A stretch of DNA of 64,000 bases from Rhodovulum sulfidophilum (lineage in GTDB: Bacteria; Pseudomonadota; Alphaproteobacteria; Rhodobacterales; Rhodobacteraceae), in NCBI GenBank assembly GCA_003241785.1, contig QFPW01000015.1, positions 1-64,000 of the forward strand, written 5' to 3'. Below are positions 1-8,174 of the stretch, in pieces. Each line of letters begins with the position of its first letter. Within the stretch, counting starts at the first letter, position 1. Below the pieces are notes generated by a model. It did no database searches. It was not told where the DNA came from and saw only the letters and a list, made by a program, of their open reading frames with translations. The translations under genes were made by a program, and so were the position numbers.

Positions 1-79
1 CCCCGGGCTCGACCCGGGGCCTCGACGCCATTTCCGAACCACCGCGCGCCGGATTCGAGGCCCCGGATCAGGTCCGGGG
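1..79. repeat. Bipartite palindrome (REP/BIME-like), locus A
   Basis: Two hairpin-forming palindromes lie about 60 bp apart: CCCCGGG-ctcga-CCCGGGG at 1-19 and CCCCGGA-tcagg-TCCGGGG at 61-79. The segment between them begins with CCTCGA and ends with TCGAGG, so it is itself an inverted repeat. The same arrangement recurs near 51.9 kb, and in the opposite orientation, duplicated, near 18.1-18.4 kb. The element may extend left beyond the window. It lies downstream of the GMC gene in a non-coding stretch. The function is unknown; extragenic palindromes of this kind can act in termination, mRNA stability or as non-autonomous mobile units. Confidence 0.75.
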
Positions 80-217
80 CGGTCGGCGCCGGGTGCCCGC
101 CACGGGCGAAGGTCACGAAGCGCGCCGCGGGTGCTCCGTGGCCACGCGCGGGGCGCCCGGCGCGGCGCCACCGCCGGAGGGCGGGGACGGCCGAAAGGCC
201 GGCGCCGGCGGGCGGCC

Positions 218-1747
218 TCAGCCGGCGAGGCGGGCGGTGAGGTGGTCGCCGAGGCGGAGCGCCAGCTGGGTGAGCGTGTAGGTCGGATTGGAATGGCCGG
301 GCGTCGAGAACACGCTCGAGCCCCCGATGTAGAGATTGTCGACGCCGTGCACCCGGCAGTCGGCGTTCACCACGCCGTCGCGCGGGTCGGCCGACATCCG
401 CGTCGTGCCCATGTGGTGCTTGCCGCCGACCTCGTCCTTGTCGGTACCCGGGATCTCGGCCGGCTCGGCGAGCAGCCAGTCGCGCAGCTTCAACCGGCCG
501 ATGTCCTGCTCGGCGATATGCGCGCCATAGGCCATGCCGGCGGTGCGCATCGTGTGCACGTCGCGCTCGGTCATGTTCCAGTCGAGCACCGGGCGCCGCA
601 GCCCGAAGGCGTCGCGCTCGGCGCCGAGGCGCACGCGGCTGTCGGGGTTCAGCGCCTGCTCGAAGGCGATCCGGGTGATCGCGAGCGGTTCCGGATGGGG
701 CTGGCCGCGGCCCTCCCACCAGGCGCCGACCCCGCCGAGGTCGCAGTTCGAGAGCTCGCGGCCGAGCACCTTCTCGGCGAGCCGCTCGGAGAAGTCGCGG
801 CCGCAGGCGGCGCCGCGCAGCAGCGAATCGGCGAGGCCGGTGACCGGCGGGTGGTATTCGGGCTCGAGCCGCAGGCCGAAGTTCAGCACCTCGTTCTCGA
901 ACAGGAATTCCTCGGTCGGCATGAAATACTCGCGCTCCTGGCTCGGGGCGCGCAGCACGACGTCGGAGATCACGAAATGCGGGTGGTCGCAGAAGAACCG
1001 GCCCACCATGTCGTTCCTGTTGCCGACGCCCTCGGGGAACTGCTGGTCCATCGCGAGCAGCAGGCGCGCGTTCTCGACCCCGCCGGTCGCGAGCACGTAG
1101 TAGCGCGCCCGGACCGTGAAGCCCGCGTCGTCGGGGGCGTAGGACCTGAAGACCGCGCCCTCGACCTCGCTCCCCTCGGCGTCCATCGGCATCGCGACCA
1201 GGTTGGCGTTGAGCCAGAGGTCGATCTTGTCCGAGGCGGTCAGCTCCTCGAGGTATTTCTCGGCGAAGCGCGTCGGCGGGCTCCAGCGGAACTGGAAGCG
1301 GTGGAACCGGTAGGCGTCCTGCCGGAAGGCGAGATTCGGCGCCTCCGATTCGTTCGGCACGTCGAGGATCTGGTCGGCCTCTTCGCGATAGGGGTCGAGG
1401 TCGAGCTTGGTGATCGGCCAGCCGCTGAGCGGATTGAAGGATTTCGGCGCGAAATCGACCGGCTCGAGCGCCCGGCACCAGCCGGCCCAGTGGTTCGAGG
1501 TGCCCCCGAAGAAGCGCAGCCGCGCGGTGTCGAGCGGGAAATAGTCGAGCCCGGCGTTCTCGCCGACATAGGGATCCTGCGAATCGAGCTCGATCTCGAG
1601 CCCGCCGGCCTCCATCAGCGCGACTTTCGCGCCGTTGCGGGCCAGCACGCGCGCCACCGTGATCCCGGCCGGGCCGGAGCCGATCACGCAGAGGTCGTAG
1701 ACCTGGTCGAGCCGCCCGCGATCGGCGGTGTTGGCGTCAAACCGCAT
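218..1747 (-). CDS. GMC family oxidoreductase (FAD-dependent alcohol or sugar dehydrogenase)
   Basis: A 509-residue flavoprotein that probably oxidises an alcohol, sugar or polyol and passes electrons to a carrier rather than to oxygen. The FAD-binding Rossmann motif GSGPAG is at residues 23-28. The C-terminal GMC_oxred_C region holds HHMGTTRM from about residue 444 and GHSNP from about 484, which supply the usual catalytic His and Asn. This C-terminal pattern resembles gluconate, sorbitol or fructose dehydrogenase large subunits, but the substrate cannot be read. There is no signal peptide of its own. The start overlaps by 11 bp the end of a short Tat-signal gene transcribed just upstream, so the two form an operon and the enzyme may be exported together with that partner. 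Confidence 0.88.
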   Translation of the reverse strand: MRFDANTADRGRLDQVYDLCVIGSGPAGITVARVLARNGAKVALMEAGGLEIELDSQDPYVGENAGLDYFPLDTARLRFFGGTSNHWAGWCRALEPVDFAPKSFNPLSGWPITKLDLDPYREEADQILDVPNESEAPNLAFRQDAYRFHRFQFRWSPPTRFAEKYLEELTASDKIDLWLNANLVAMPMDAEGSEVEGAVFRSYAPDDAGFTVRARYYVLATGGVENARLLLAMDQQFPEGVGNRNDMVGRFFCDHPHFVISDVVLRAPSQEREYFMPTEEFLFENEVLNFGLRLEPEYHPPVTGLADSLLRGAACGRDFSERLAEKVLGRELSNCDLGGVGAWWEGRGQPHPEPLAITRIAFEQALNPDSRVRLGAERDAFGLRRPVLDWNMTERDVHTMRTAGMAYGAHIAEQDIGRLKLRDWLLAEPAEIPGTDKDEVGGKHHMGTTRMSADPRDGVVNADCRVHGVDNLYIGGSSVFSTPGHSNPTYTLTQLALRLGDHLTARLAG

Positions 1748-1946
1748 CGGTGCCGAGCGCCCGGATATCGGCGTCGGTGAGGATCCAGCCGTCGACGAAA
1801 TGGAGCCCCTGGCCGAGGCCGGCCGGAAGGCCGCCGGGGGCGAGGCCCGCGAGCGGCTCGGCGAGGGCCCGCGCCGCCGGCAGGCCGACCGCGAGGGCGG
1901 CGACCGCCCCGAAGGTGGATGTGAGGAATGTCCGGCGGTCCAGCAT
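1737..1946 (-). CDS. Small Tat-signal protein, probable partner of the GMC dehydrogenase
   Basis: A 69-residue protein starting MLDRRTFLTS, a twin-arginine signal with a hydrophobic stretch AVAALAVGLPAARALA behind it. Only about 40 residues follow, ending LHFVDGWILTDADIRALG. The ATG at 1946 has AAGGG about 8 bases upstream. The reading frame is open further upstream, but that part is arginine-rich and lacks a ribosome site, so I reject the longer form. The gene ends inside the start of the GMC gene. Membrane-bound GMC dehydrogenases commonly have a small Tat-targeted subunit, but this one is far shorter than the gluconate dehydrogenase subunit 3 family. The role as an export escort is inferred. 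Confidence 0.7.
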   Translation of the reverse strand: MLDRRTFLTSTFGAVAALAVGLPAARALAEPLAGLAPGGLPAGLGQGLHFVDGWILTDADIRALGTDAV

Positions 1947-2205
1947 GTCTCGGCCCTTCGCTGCGTCCCGGCGCGCGCGCCGGGACGTTTCGCGACTGGT
2001 ACCGCGGGCCGCGGCCGGCCGCCAGCCCCGCGCGCCCCGGCTTGGCGATCCTTCGCCGACCGTGGCCGTTTTGGCGCGGCGGCGGCCGGCGGCGCCCGGC
2101 GCCGGGGCGGGGCGGTTGCGGCCCGCCGGACGCCGCTCTAAGAAAAGTGATCCGGCAGGCGCGACGCGGGTCCGCCGCCGGCCCATCACGAAGGCGGAGG
2201 CGACA

Positions 2206-3696
2206 TTGGACGCGGCGACGGCATACGCGGATCTGGCCAACCACCTGCGCGCAATGGGCGCGCTCGATCAGGTCGCCGGCCTCCTGAACTGGGATCAGGA
2301 GACGCAGATGCCGCCGAAGGGCGGGGCGCAGCGCGCCGAGCATTGCGCCGCGGTCGCGGCCGCCGCGCACGGGCTCGCGGTGGCGCCGCTGATCGCCGAG
2401 CGCGTCGCCGCGCTCGAGGGCGCCGCGCTCGATCCCGTCGCGCGCGTCAACGTCGCCGAGGCGGCGCGGCTCCACGCCCGGGCGACGCGGATTCCGGCCG
2501 ATCTCGCCGCGGAGATGGCGCGGGCGACCGCGCTCGCCCAGACCGTCTGGCAGGCGGCGCGGGAGGCGAACCGGTTCGAGGATTTCGCTCCGGCGCTCGA
2601 GCGGGTCGTGGCGCTGAAGCGCGAGGAGGCGGCCTGCCTCGCGGCCCCTGGCCAGCTGCCCTACGACGCGCTGCTCGCCGAGTTCGAGCCCGGGATGACG
2701 AGCGCGCGGCTCACCGAGATGTTCGACCGGATGCGCCCCCGGCTCACCCTCCTGCGCGAGCGGATCGCGCGCTCGGGCTGGCGGATGCCGCGGTTCACCG
2801 GTTCCTTCGCCAAGGCGGGCCAGCTCGCGCTCGCCAGGCGGCTCGGCGACGTCTTCGGCTACGACTGGGAGGCCGGGCGGCTGGATCTCGCGGCGCATCC
2901 CTCCTCCTCGGGTTCGGGCGGCGACGTGCGCATCACCACGCGCGTCAACGAATCCGACCCGCGCGAATGCGTCTATTCGACGATCCACGAGCTCGGCCAC
3001 GCGGTCTACGAGCAGGGGCTCGACCCGGCCCAGGCGCTGCTGCCGGCCGGGATGTACGCCTCGATGGCGGTGCACGAATCGCAGTCGCGGCTGTTCGAGA
3101 ACCAGCTCGGCCGCGGCCGCTCCTTCTGCGAATGGCTGTGCCCGGCCGTCAGCGCGCAGTTCGGCGCGACCGGCGTCGACATGCCCGAGGCCTTCTACGC
3201 GGCGATCAACCTCGTGGAGACCGGGTTCATCCGCACCGAGGCGGACGAGGTGCACTACAACCTGCACGTCATGCTGCGCTACGACCTCGAGCGCGACCTG
3301 ATCGCGGGCGCGCTCGAGGCCGCCGATCTCGAGACCGCCTGGAACGCGCGCTTCCTCGCCGATTTCGGGCTCGAGGTGCCGGAGCCGCGGCTCGGCGTCC
3401 TGCAGGACGTGCACTGGTCGGCCGGGCTCTTCGGTTATTTCCCGACCTACAGCCTCGGCAACGTCTACGCCGCCGAGATCTACCGCGCGTTGCGCCACGC
3501 GGTGCCCGACCTCGACGAGCGGCTCGCCGCCGGCGACCTGCGGCCGGTGGTCGACTGGCTGCGCGCGAACATCCACGGCCGGGGGCGGCTCCTGCCGCCG
3601 GCCGCGCTGATCGAGGCCGCCTGCGGCCGGCCGCCGAGCGAGGCGGCGCTGCTCGACTATCTCGAACGCAAATACGTCGCGCTCTACACGCTCTGA
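2206..3696 (+). CDS. Carboxypeptidase Taq (M32) metallopeptidase
   Basis: A cytosolic zinc carboxypeptidase that removes single residues from the C termini of peptides, 496 residues and so of normal length for the family. The M32 zinc motif HELGH is at residues 261-265, and the downstream HESQSR around residue 290 supplies the third ligand and neighbouring conserved residues. LLNWDQET near the N terminus is also typical. No ATG fits the conserved N terminus. I chose the TTG at 2206, which is preceded by GGCGGAGG at a good distance; the open frame before it is antisense to the Tat-signal gene and shows no family similarity. The gene is divergent from the GMC operon. Confidence 0.9.
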   Translation: MDAATAYADLANHLRAMGALDQVAGLLNWDQETQMPPKGGAQRAEHCAAVAAAAHGLAVAPLIAERVAALEGAALDPVARVNVAEAARLHARATRIPADLAAEMARATALAQTVWQAAREANRFEDFAPALERVVALKREEAACLAAPGQLPYDALLAEFEPGMTSARLTEMFDRMRPRLTLLRERIARSGWRMPRFTGSFAKAGQLALARRLGDVFGYDWEAGRLDLAAHPSSSGSGGDVRITTRVNESDPRECVYSTIHELGHAVYEQGLDPAQALLPAGMYASMAVHESQSRLFENQLGRGRSFCEWLCPAVSAQFGATGVDMPEAFYAAINLVETGFIRTEADEVHYNLHVMLRYDLERDLIAGALEAADLETAWNARFLADFGLEVPEPRLGVLQDVHWSAGLFGYFPTYSLGNVYAAEIYRALRHAVPDLDERLAAGDLRPVVDWLRANIHGRGRLLPPAALIEAACGRPPSEAALLDYLERKYVALYTL

Positions 3697-3700
3697 GCGG

Positions 3701-4729
3701 TCAGAGCGTCACCGGCAGGCCGGAGCGCACGCTCTGGTCCGCCGCGAGGCAGACCTGGAGCGAGGCGATCGCGTCGCGCAGGTGGCGCGTCAGGTCGAGA
3801 TCCTCGGCGATCGCGCGCGCGACGAAGGCCGCCTCGCGGTCGCAGAGCGCCTGGTGATCGGGCTCGTCGGCCATCGAGAGATCCTCGTCCGGTGCGCCGA
3901 CGCGGCGCAGGCGCAGCGTCGAGGTCTTGGTATGCGTGTCGATGTCGTCGGAGCGCGCGGTTTCCGGCATCCGGATCGAGACCGCGCCCCGGGGCGAGAC
4001 CACGTCCTTCACGAAGAAGGCGGTGTCCGACATCATCGGCCCCCAGCCCGCCTCGTACCAGCCGAGCGAGCCGTCGCGGAACAGCACCTGGAAATGGCCG
4101 TAGTTGTACATCGCCTCGTCGATCTCGTCGGAGAGCCGCAGGCCCATGCCGCGCACCTCGACCGGCTCGGCGTCGGTGATCTGGCACATCACGTCGACGT
4201 AATGCACGCCGCAATCGACGATCGGCGGGGTGGTCCGCATCAGCGCCTTGTGCGTCTCCCAGGTCGCGCCCGAGGATTGCTGGTTGAGGTTCAGCCGGAA
4301 GACATAGGGGCCGCCGAGCGCCCGGGCCTCGGCGATCAGCCGCTGCCAGCTCGGGTGATGGCGCAGGATATAGCCGACGACGAGCTTCTTGCCGCTCGAT
4401 TCCGCGACCCCCGCGAGCAGCCGCGCCTCCTCCAGCGTCTCGGCGAGCGGCTTCTCGACGAAGACATGCGCGCCGGCGTTGAGCGCCTTCAGCGCGTAGG
4501 TCGCATGGGTGTCGGTGTAGGTCGCGACGCAGACCAGGTCCGGCGCCAGTTCGGCGAGCGTGGCGTCGTAGTCGGTCCGCAGCGGATAGGCGCGGAGCGC
4601 GTCCGGCAGGTCGGGCGCCGAGCGGTTGACGAGGCCGACGATCTCGAAGGCCGGGCTGGCGTGGTAGGCGAGCGCGTGCGAGCGGCCCATGTTGCCGAGG
4701 CCGACGACGAGGACGCGGAGCGGGGTCAT
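3701..4729 (-). CDS. Gfo/Idh/MocA family NAD(P)-dependent oxidoreductase
   Basis: A 342-residue dehydrogenase of the glucose-fructose oxidoreductase / inositol dehydrogenase family, acting in the cytoplasm on a sugar or cyclitol that is not identifiable. The N-terminal Rossmann motif GLGNMG is at residues 10-15, the EKP motif with the catalytic lysine at 92-94, and the DxxxH-type motif DCGVHYVD at 172-179. The start at 4729 overlaps the stop of the upstream ABM-fold gene by 4 bases (ATGA), so the two are cotranscribed. It converges on the M32 peptidase gene with only 4 bp between the stops. Confidence 0.9.
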   Translation of the reverse strand: MTPLRVLVVGLGNMGRSHALAYHASPAFEIVGLVNRSAPDLPDALRAYPLRTDYDATLAELAPDLVCVATYTDTHATYALKALNAGAHVFVEKPLAETLEEARLLAGVAESSGKKLVVGYILRHHPSWQRLIAEARALGGPYVFRLNLNQQSSGATWETHKALMRTTPPIVDCGVHYVDVMCQITDAEPVEVRGMGLRLSDEIDEAMYNYGHFQVLFRDGSLGWYEAGWGPMMSDTAFFVKDVVSPRGAVSIRMPETARSDDIDTHTKTSTLRLRRVGAPDEDLSMADEPDHQALCDREAAFVARAIAEDLDLTRHLRDAIASLQVCLAADQSVRSGLPVTL

Positions 4730-5082
4730 GGCGCGGCCTCCGCGTGGAAGGCGCGGCTGTCCCCGGGCGCCTCGGCCCGGTCCGCGAGCCCGTAGTCGCG
4801 CAGGACGGCGGCGACGCGCAGGCGGTAGTCGGCGAAATAGGCGCGGCGGCCGGTCTCCTGCGCCGCGCGGTGCGACGGCAGCCGGCGCCAGGCGGCGAGC
4901 GCCTCCTCGTCGCGCCAGACCGAGATCGAGAGCAGCTTGGCGGGATCGGTCAGGCTCTGGAACCGCTCGACCGAGACGAAGCCGTCGATCTTCTCGAGAT
5001 CGGCGCGCAGCGACGCGGCGAGCGCGAGATAGGCGTCGCGGCGGCCCTCGGCGGGCCAGACTTCGAAGATGACGGCGATCAT
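4726..5082 (-). CDS. Antibiotic biosynthesis monooxygenase (ABM) fold protein
   Basis: A 118-residue protein of the dimeric ferredoxin-like ABM superfamily. The N-terminal 95 residues show the usual pattern: MIAVIFEVWP, then FVSVERFQS, LLSISVWRDEEALAAW and the R..H segment. Members include small monooxygenases and stress-related proteins, and the actual reaction is unknown. The ATG at 5082 is preceded by GGGAGGAG, which decides the start over a longer frame that begins at 5190. The gene heads a two-gene operon with the Gfo/Idh/MocA oxidoreductase and is divergent from the amino-sugar kinase operon. Confidence 0.82.
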   Translation of the reverse strand: MIAVIFEVWPAEGRRDAYLALAASLRADLEKIDGFVSVERFQSLTDPAKLLSISVWRDEEALAAWRRLPSHRAAQETGRRAYFADYRLRVAAVLRDYGLADRAEAPGDSRAFHAEAAP

Positions 5083-5178
5083 CGGCTCCTCCCGCCACGG
5101 CGCCGATCGCGTCGCGACTGGCGTCCCGGACCGCTTCCCCGGCGCCCCTCGGCCCGATGATGCGGAAGCGCCGGCGCT

Positions 5179-5242
5179 TGTCCAGCCCAATCCCGGGCTT
5201 GGCGCGAAGCCGCGCGATTTGCTACTGCTATGAGGCTGGACA
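5179..5242. promoter_or_regulatory. Inverted repeat in the kinase operon control region
   Basis: TGTCCAGCC at 5179-5187 and its exact reverse complement GGCTGGACA at 5234-5242 flank 46 bases in the gap between two divergent operons. The right arm ends 17 bases before the ATG of the kinase gene. The arrangement suits an operator pair or the arms of a leader RNA structure. No regulator gene is adjacent, and I cannot name a binding protein. Confidence 0.4.
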
Positions 5243-5258
5243 GGCCTTGGGAGTCGCG

Positions 5259-6110
5259 ATGGAGCTGTATCTCGGGGTCGACGGCGGCGGGACGGGATGC
5301 CGCGCCGCGGTCGCCGATCGAAGCGGGCAGGTGCTTGGTCATGGCGAGGCCGGTTCGGCCAATATCATGTCCGATCCCGAGACGTCGCTGCGCAACGTGC
5401 TGCGCGCGGCCGAGCTCGCGCTGCACGATTCCGGGCTCGCCGCCGGATTCGGCGACCTCGACGCCGTGCTCGGCCTCGCCGGCGCCAATGTCGCGCGCGC
5501 GGCCGAGCGGATGACGCGGCATCTGCCCTTCGGCCGCTCGCGCCTCGAAAGCGACGTCACGATCGCGGTCAAGGGCGCGCTCGGCGCCGAGGACGGGATC
5601 GTCGCGACGCTCGGCACCGGCTCGATCTTCGCGGCGCAGCGCGACGGGCTGGTCCGGACCGTCGGCGGCTGGGGCTTCCGGCTCTCGGATCTCGGCGGCG
5701 GCGCGCGGATGGGCCAGGCCATTCTCGAGGCGGCGCTGCTCGCCCATGACGGGCTCCGGCCGCGCTCGGCGCTGCTCGACGCGCTGGTGGTGGAGGCCAA
5801 GGGGCCGGAGGGTCTCGTGACCTTCGCCCAGGAGGCGACGCCGCGCGATTTCGCCGCCTTCGTCCCCCGGATCTTCGGCGCCGCCGGGATCGGCGACGCG
5901 GCGGCGATGGAGGTGATCGCCCGGGGCCAGGCCGAGATCACCGGCGCGATCGACCTCCTGCTCGCCGAGGAGGCGCTGCCGATCTGCTTTCTCGGCGGTG
6001 TCGGCCGGCTCTTCGAGGCGCGGCTCGCCCGGCGCTACGCCGATCTGATCCGCGCGCCGAAGGGCACGGCGCTCGAGGGCGCGCTCGCGATGGCGCGGGG
6101 GCTCGCGTGA
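5259..6110 (+). CDS. BadF/BadG/BcrA/BcrD-type ATPase, probable N-acetylglucosamine or related amino-sugar kinase
   Basis: A 283-residue protein of the ASKHA fold that probably phosphorylates N-acetylglucosamine or a related amino sugar. The phosphate-1 loop DGGGTG is at residues 8-13, the phosphate-2 loop LGTGS at 118-122, and the adenosine region GGWGF...LSDLGGGARMG at about 136-152. The ATG at 5259 follows GGGAG. The stop overlaps the GTG start of the SIS gene (GTGA), and the SIS gene in turn overlaps the GNAT gene, so three genes form one tightly coupled unit. That context points to salvage of amino sugars such as those from cell wall. The exact sugar is not determined by sequence. Confidence 0.85.
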   Translation: MELYLGVDGGGTGCRAAVADRSGQVLGHGEAGSANIMSDPETSLRNVLRAAELALHDSGLAAGFGDLDAVLGLAGANVARAAERMTRHLPFGRSRLESDVTIAVKGALGAEDGIVATLGTGSIFAAQRDGLVRTVGGWGFRLSDLGGGARMGQAILEAALLAHDGLRPRSALLDALVVEAKGPEGLVTFAQEATPRDFAAFVPRIFGAAGIGDAAAMEVIARGQAEITGAIDLLLAEEALPICFLGGVGRLFEARLARRYADLIRAPKGTALEGALAMARGLA

Positions 6111-7147
6111 CCGGGGCGGACCCGGCGCGCAGCTTCATGCGCGCCGAGATCGAGGAGATCCCCGAGGCCGCCGCGCGCTTTCTCGCCGGATCGCGCGGCG
6201 AGATCCGCGCCGCCTCCGCCGCGCTGTCCGACCGCGCGCCCGACCTCTTCGTCACCGTGGCGCGCGGCTCCTCGGACCACGCGGCGACCTATTTCAAATA
6301 CGTGGCCGAGCTTGGCGCCGGCCTGCCCGTCGCCTCGGTCGGCCCATCGATCGCCTCGATCTACCGCCGCCCGCTGCGCCTCGGCCGCGCGGCGGCGATC
6401 GGCGTCTCCCAGTCCGGCCAGAGCCCGGACATCGTCGAGATGATGCGCGCCGCCGCCGCCGGCGGGGCGCTGACCATCGCGATCACCAATTTCGCCGAAT
6501 CGCCGCTCGGCCGCGCCGTCGGGCAGGTGCTGCCGCTGCGCGTCGGCGCCGAGGTCAGCGTCGCGGCGACGAAGACCTTCGTGGTCTCGGTGCTCGCGGG
6601 CCTCGCCCTTCTCGCCGACTGGCAGGCGGACGCGGAGCTCTCGCGCGCGGTCGAGGCGGCGCCGGAGGCCTTCGCCCGCGCGCTCGCCTGCGACTGGGGC
6701 GCGCTCGAGGAACGGCTTGCCACGGCGGAGTCGCTCTTCGTGCTCGGCCGCGGCCCGGGCTTCGCGATCGCGAACGAGATGGCGCTGAAGTTCAAGGAGA
6801 CCTGCGGCGTCCATGCCGAGAGCTACAGCGCGGCCGAGGTGATGCACGGGCCGGCCGCGCTGGTGCGCGCGCGCTTCCCGGTGCTGGCGCTCGGGGTCGA
6901 GGACGAGGCGCTGCCGGAGCTTTCGGCGACGGCGGAACGGCTGGCGGGGCAGGGGGCGGACGTGTTCCTGACGGCGGGCGCGGTGGCCGGCGCCACGCCG
7001 CTGCCGCATGTGCCGGACCTGCATCCCCGGCTCGCGCCACTGGCGCTCATCGTCTCCTTCTACGTCTTCGTCGAGCGGCTGGCGCGGCGCAAGGGCCTCG
7101 ACCCCGACACGCCGCCCAACCTGCGCAAGGTCACGGCGACGCTATGA
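6107..7147 (+). CDS. Double-SIS-domain protein, sugar isomerase/deaminase type (NagB-II / AgaS-like)
   Basis: A 346-residue cytosolic protein with two sugar-isomerase domains and no glutaminase domain. Such proteins act as glucosamine-6-phosphate deaminases or related aldose-ketose isomerases. SIS1 spans roughly 45-180 with ARGSSDHAA (52-60), GVSQSGQSPDI (99-109) and VAATKTF (152-158). SIS2 follows with LGRGPGFAIANE (213-224) and AEVMHGP (243-249). It takes the likely product of the kinase upstream and returns it to hexose phosphate. The GTG at 6107 overlaps the kinase stop; an in-frame ATG at 6137 (MRAEIEEIPEAA) resembles the usual family start and is a fair alternative. Confidence 0.87.
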   Translation: MTGADPARSFMRAEIEEIPEAAARFLAGSRGEIRAASAALSDRAPDLFVTVARGSSDHAATYFKYVAELGAGLPVASVGPSIASIYRRPLRLGRAAAIGVSQSGQSPDIVEMMRAAAAGGALTIAITNFAESPLGRAVGQVLPLRVGAEVSVAATKTFVVSVLAGLALLADWQADAELSRAVEAAPEAFARALACDWGALEERLATAESLFVLGRGPGFAIANEMALKFKETCGVHAESYSAAEVMHGPAALVRARFPVLALGVEDEALPELSATAERLAGQGADVFLTAGAVAGATPLPHVPDLHPRLAPLALIVSFYVFVERLARRKGLDPDTPPNLRKVTATL

Positions 7148-7608
7148 GCGGCTTCGCGATCCGCGAGGACGATCTCGAGGGCGCGGCGACGCGCGATCTC
7201 CTGCGGCTGCATCTCGAGGGGATGCATGCGAACTCGCCGCCCGGCCATGTCTTCGCCTTCGACCTCTCCGGGCTCAAGGCGCCGGGGGTGACGGTCTGGA
7301 CCGCCTGGGAGGGGGAGACGATCCTCGGGATCGGCGCGCTGCGCGACCTCGGCGACGGGACGGCGGAGCTGAAGTCGATGCGCACCCATCCCGATCACGC
7401 GCGCCGCGGCGTCGGCGCGGCGATCCTCGAGCATATCATCTCCGTCGCCCGGGCGCGCGGCGCGCGGCGGCTCCTGCTCGAGACCGGCAGCGGCCCGGCC
7501 TTCGAGCCCGCGCTCGCGCTCTACCGGCGCCGGGGCTTTGTCGCCGCGCCGGCCTTCGCCGATTACGAGGCGAGCGCGTTCAACCAGTTCCTCGCGCTGG
7601 AGCTGTGA
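7144..7608 (+). CDS. GNAT family N-acetyltransferase
   Basis: A 154-residue acetyltransferase of the Gcn5-related family. The acetyl-CoA pyrophosphate loop RRGVGAA is at residues 88-94, following the strand LKSMRTHPD, and the C-terminal ALYRRRGF motif is at 125-132. The ATG overlaps the SIS stop by 4 bases, so translation is coupled and a role in the same amino-sugar pathway is likely, although many GNAT enzymes of this size act on unrelated small molecules. It is the last gene of the operon and is followed by a hairpin repeat array. Confidence 0.85.
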   Translation: MSGFAIREDDLEGAATRDLLRLHLEGMHANSPPGHVFAFDLSGLKAPGVTVWTAWEGETILGIGALRDLGDGTAELKSMRTHPDHARRGVGAAILEHIISVARARGARRLLLETGSGPAFEPALALYRRRGFVAAPAFADYEASAFNQFLALEL

Positions 7609-7625
7609 GGCGGCGGCGGCCTGAC

Positions 7626-7757
7626 GGTGGGCGGAATCGCCCACCCTACGGTGACGGCGGCCTGACGGTGGGCGGAATCGCCCATCCTACGGTGACGGTG
7701 ACCTGATGGTGGGCGGGATCGCCCACCCGACGGAAATGGTGGGCGGAATCGCCCACC
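7626..7757. repeat. Four-copy hairpin repeat array
   Basis: Four copies of a hairpin core GGTGGGCG-gaat-CGCCCACC lie at 7626-7645, 7667-7686 (one mismatch), 7708-7727 (loop ggat) and 7738-7757. The first three start 41 bp apart and the last 30 bp. Copies 1, 2 and 4 are followed by C(C/T)TACGG. The array fills the 191-bp gap between the convergent GNAT and acylphosphatase genes. It looks like a REP-type palindromic repeat that has multiplied in place and may also stop transcription from both sides. Confidence 0.85.
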
Positions 7758-7799
7758 CTACGGCGGGGGCGGGCGGATGGGCCCGGTCCCCGAAACGCG

Positions 7800-8084
7800 T
7801 CAGGCGATGATCCGGAAATCGTCCTCGGTGTCGTCGGGATCCGCCGGGGCCGTGGTGACCCGGTCGACGCGGGCCATCGGCGGCCCTTCCCTGAGGCGGC
7901 TCAGCATCGCGTTCACCGCCTGATCCGTGCCGGTGAAGACCGCGCGCACCGAGCCGTCCGGATCGTTGCCGACCCAGCCGGTCAGGCCCAGCCCGCGCGC
8001 CACCCGCTCGGTCCAGGCGCGGAAGCCCACGCCCTGCACCTTGCCGATGACATGCGCCGTCACCGAGACAGGCTTCGTCTCCAT
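7800..8084 (-). CDS. acyP: Acylphosphatase
   Basis: A 94-residue enzyme that hydrolyses carboxyl-phosphate bonds of small acyl phosphates in the cytoplasm. The signature GKVQGVGFRAW holds the phosphate-binding Arg at residue 22, and GWVGNDPDGSV holds the catalytic Asn at residue 40. Length and motif order match the single-domain family. The ATG at 8084 is preceded by GGAGGGGAG about 8 bases away; a longer frame begins at 8144 but has no support. The gene lies 90 bp downstream of rimO on the same strand. Confidence 0.92.
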   Translation of the reverse strand: METKPVSVTAHVIGKVQGVGFRAWTERVARGLGLTGWVGNDPDGSVRAVFTGTDQAVNAMLSRLREGPPMARVDRVTTAPADPDDTEDDFRIIA

Positions 8085-8174
8085 GTCGCGATCTCCCCTC
8101 CGATCCCTGGGGAGAAATGGTGGCACGGCGGCGGGAATTGGCAATACCCGAGGCGCCCGCGCGTGGCGCGGGGC

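Noticed and set aside
93..1780. Forward-strand open frames opposite the GMC gene
   Set aside because: They mirror the GMC gene, have arginine/alanine-rich composition and no recognisable motifs or ribosome sites.
7626..7757. A short CRISPR array
   Set aside because: The conserved unit is itself a hairpin and the spacers are the same repeated sequence rather than unique; unit spacing is irregular and no cas gene is present.
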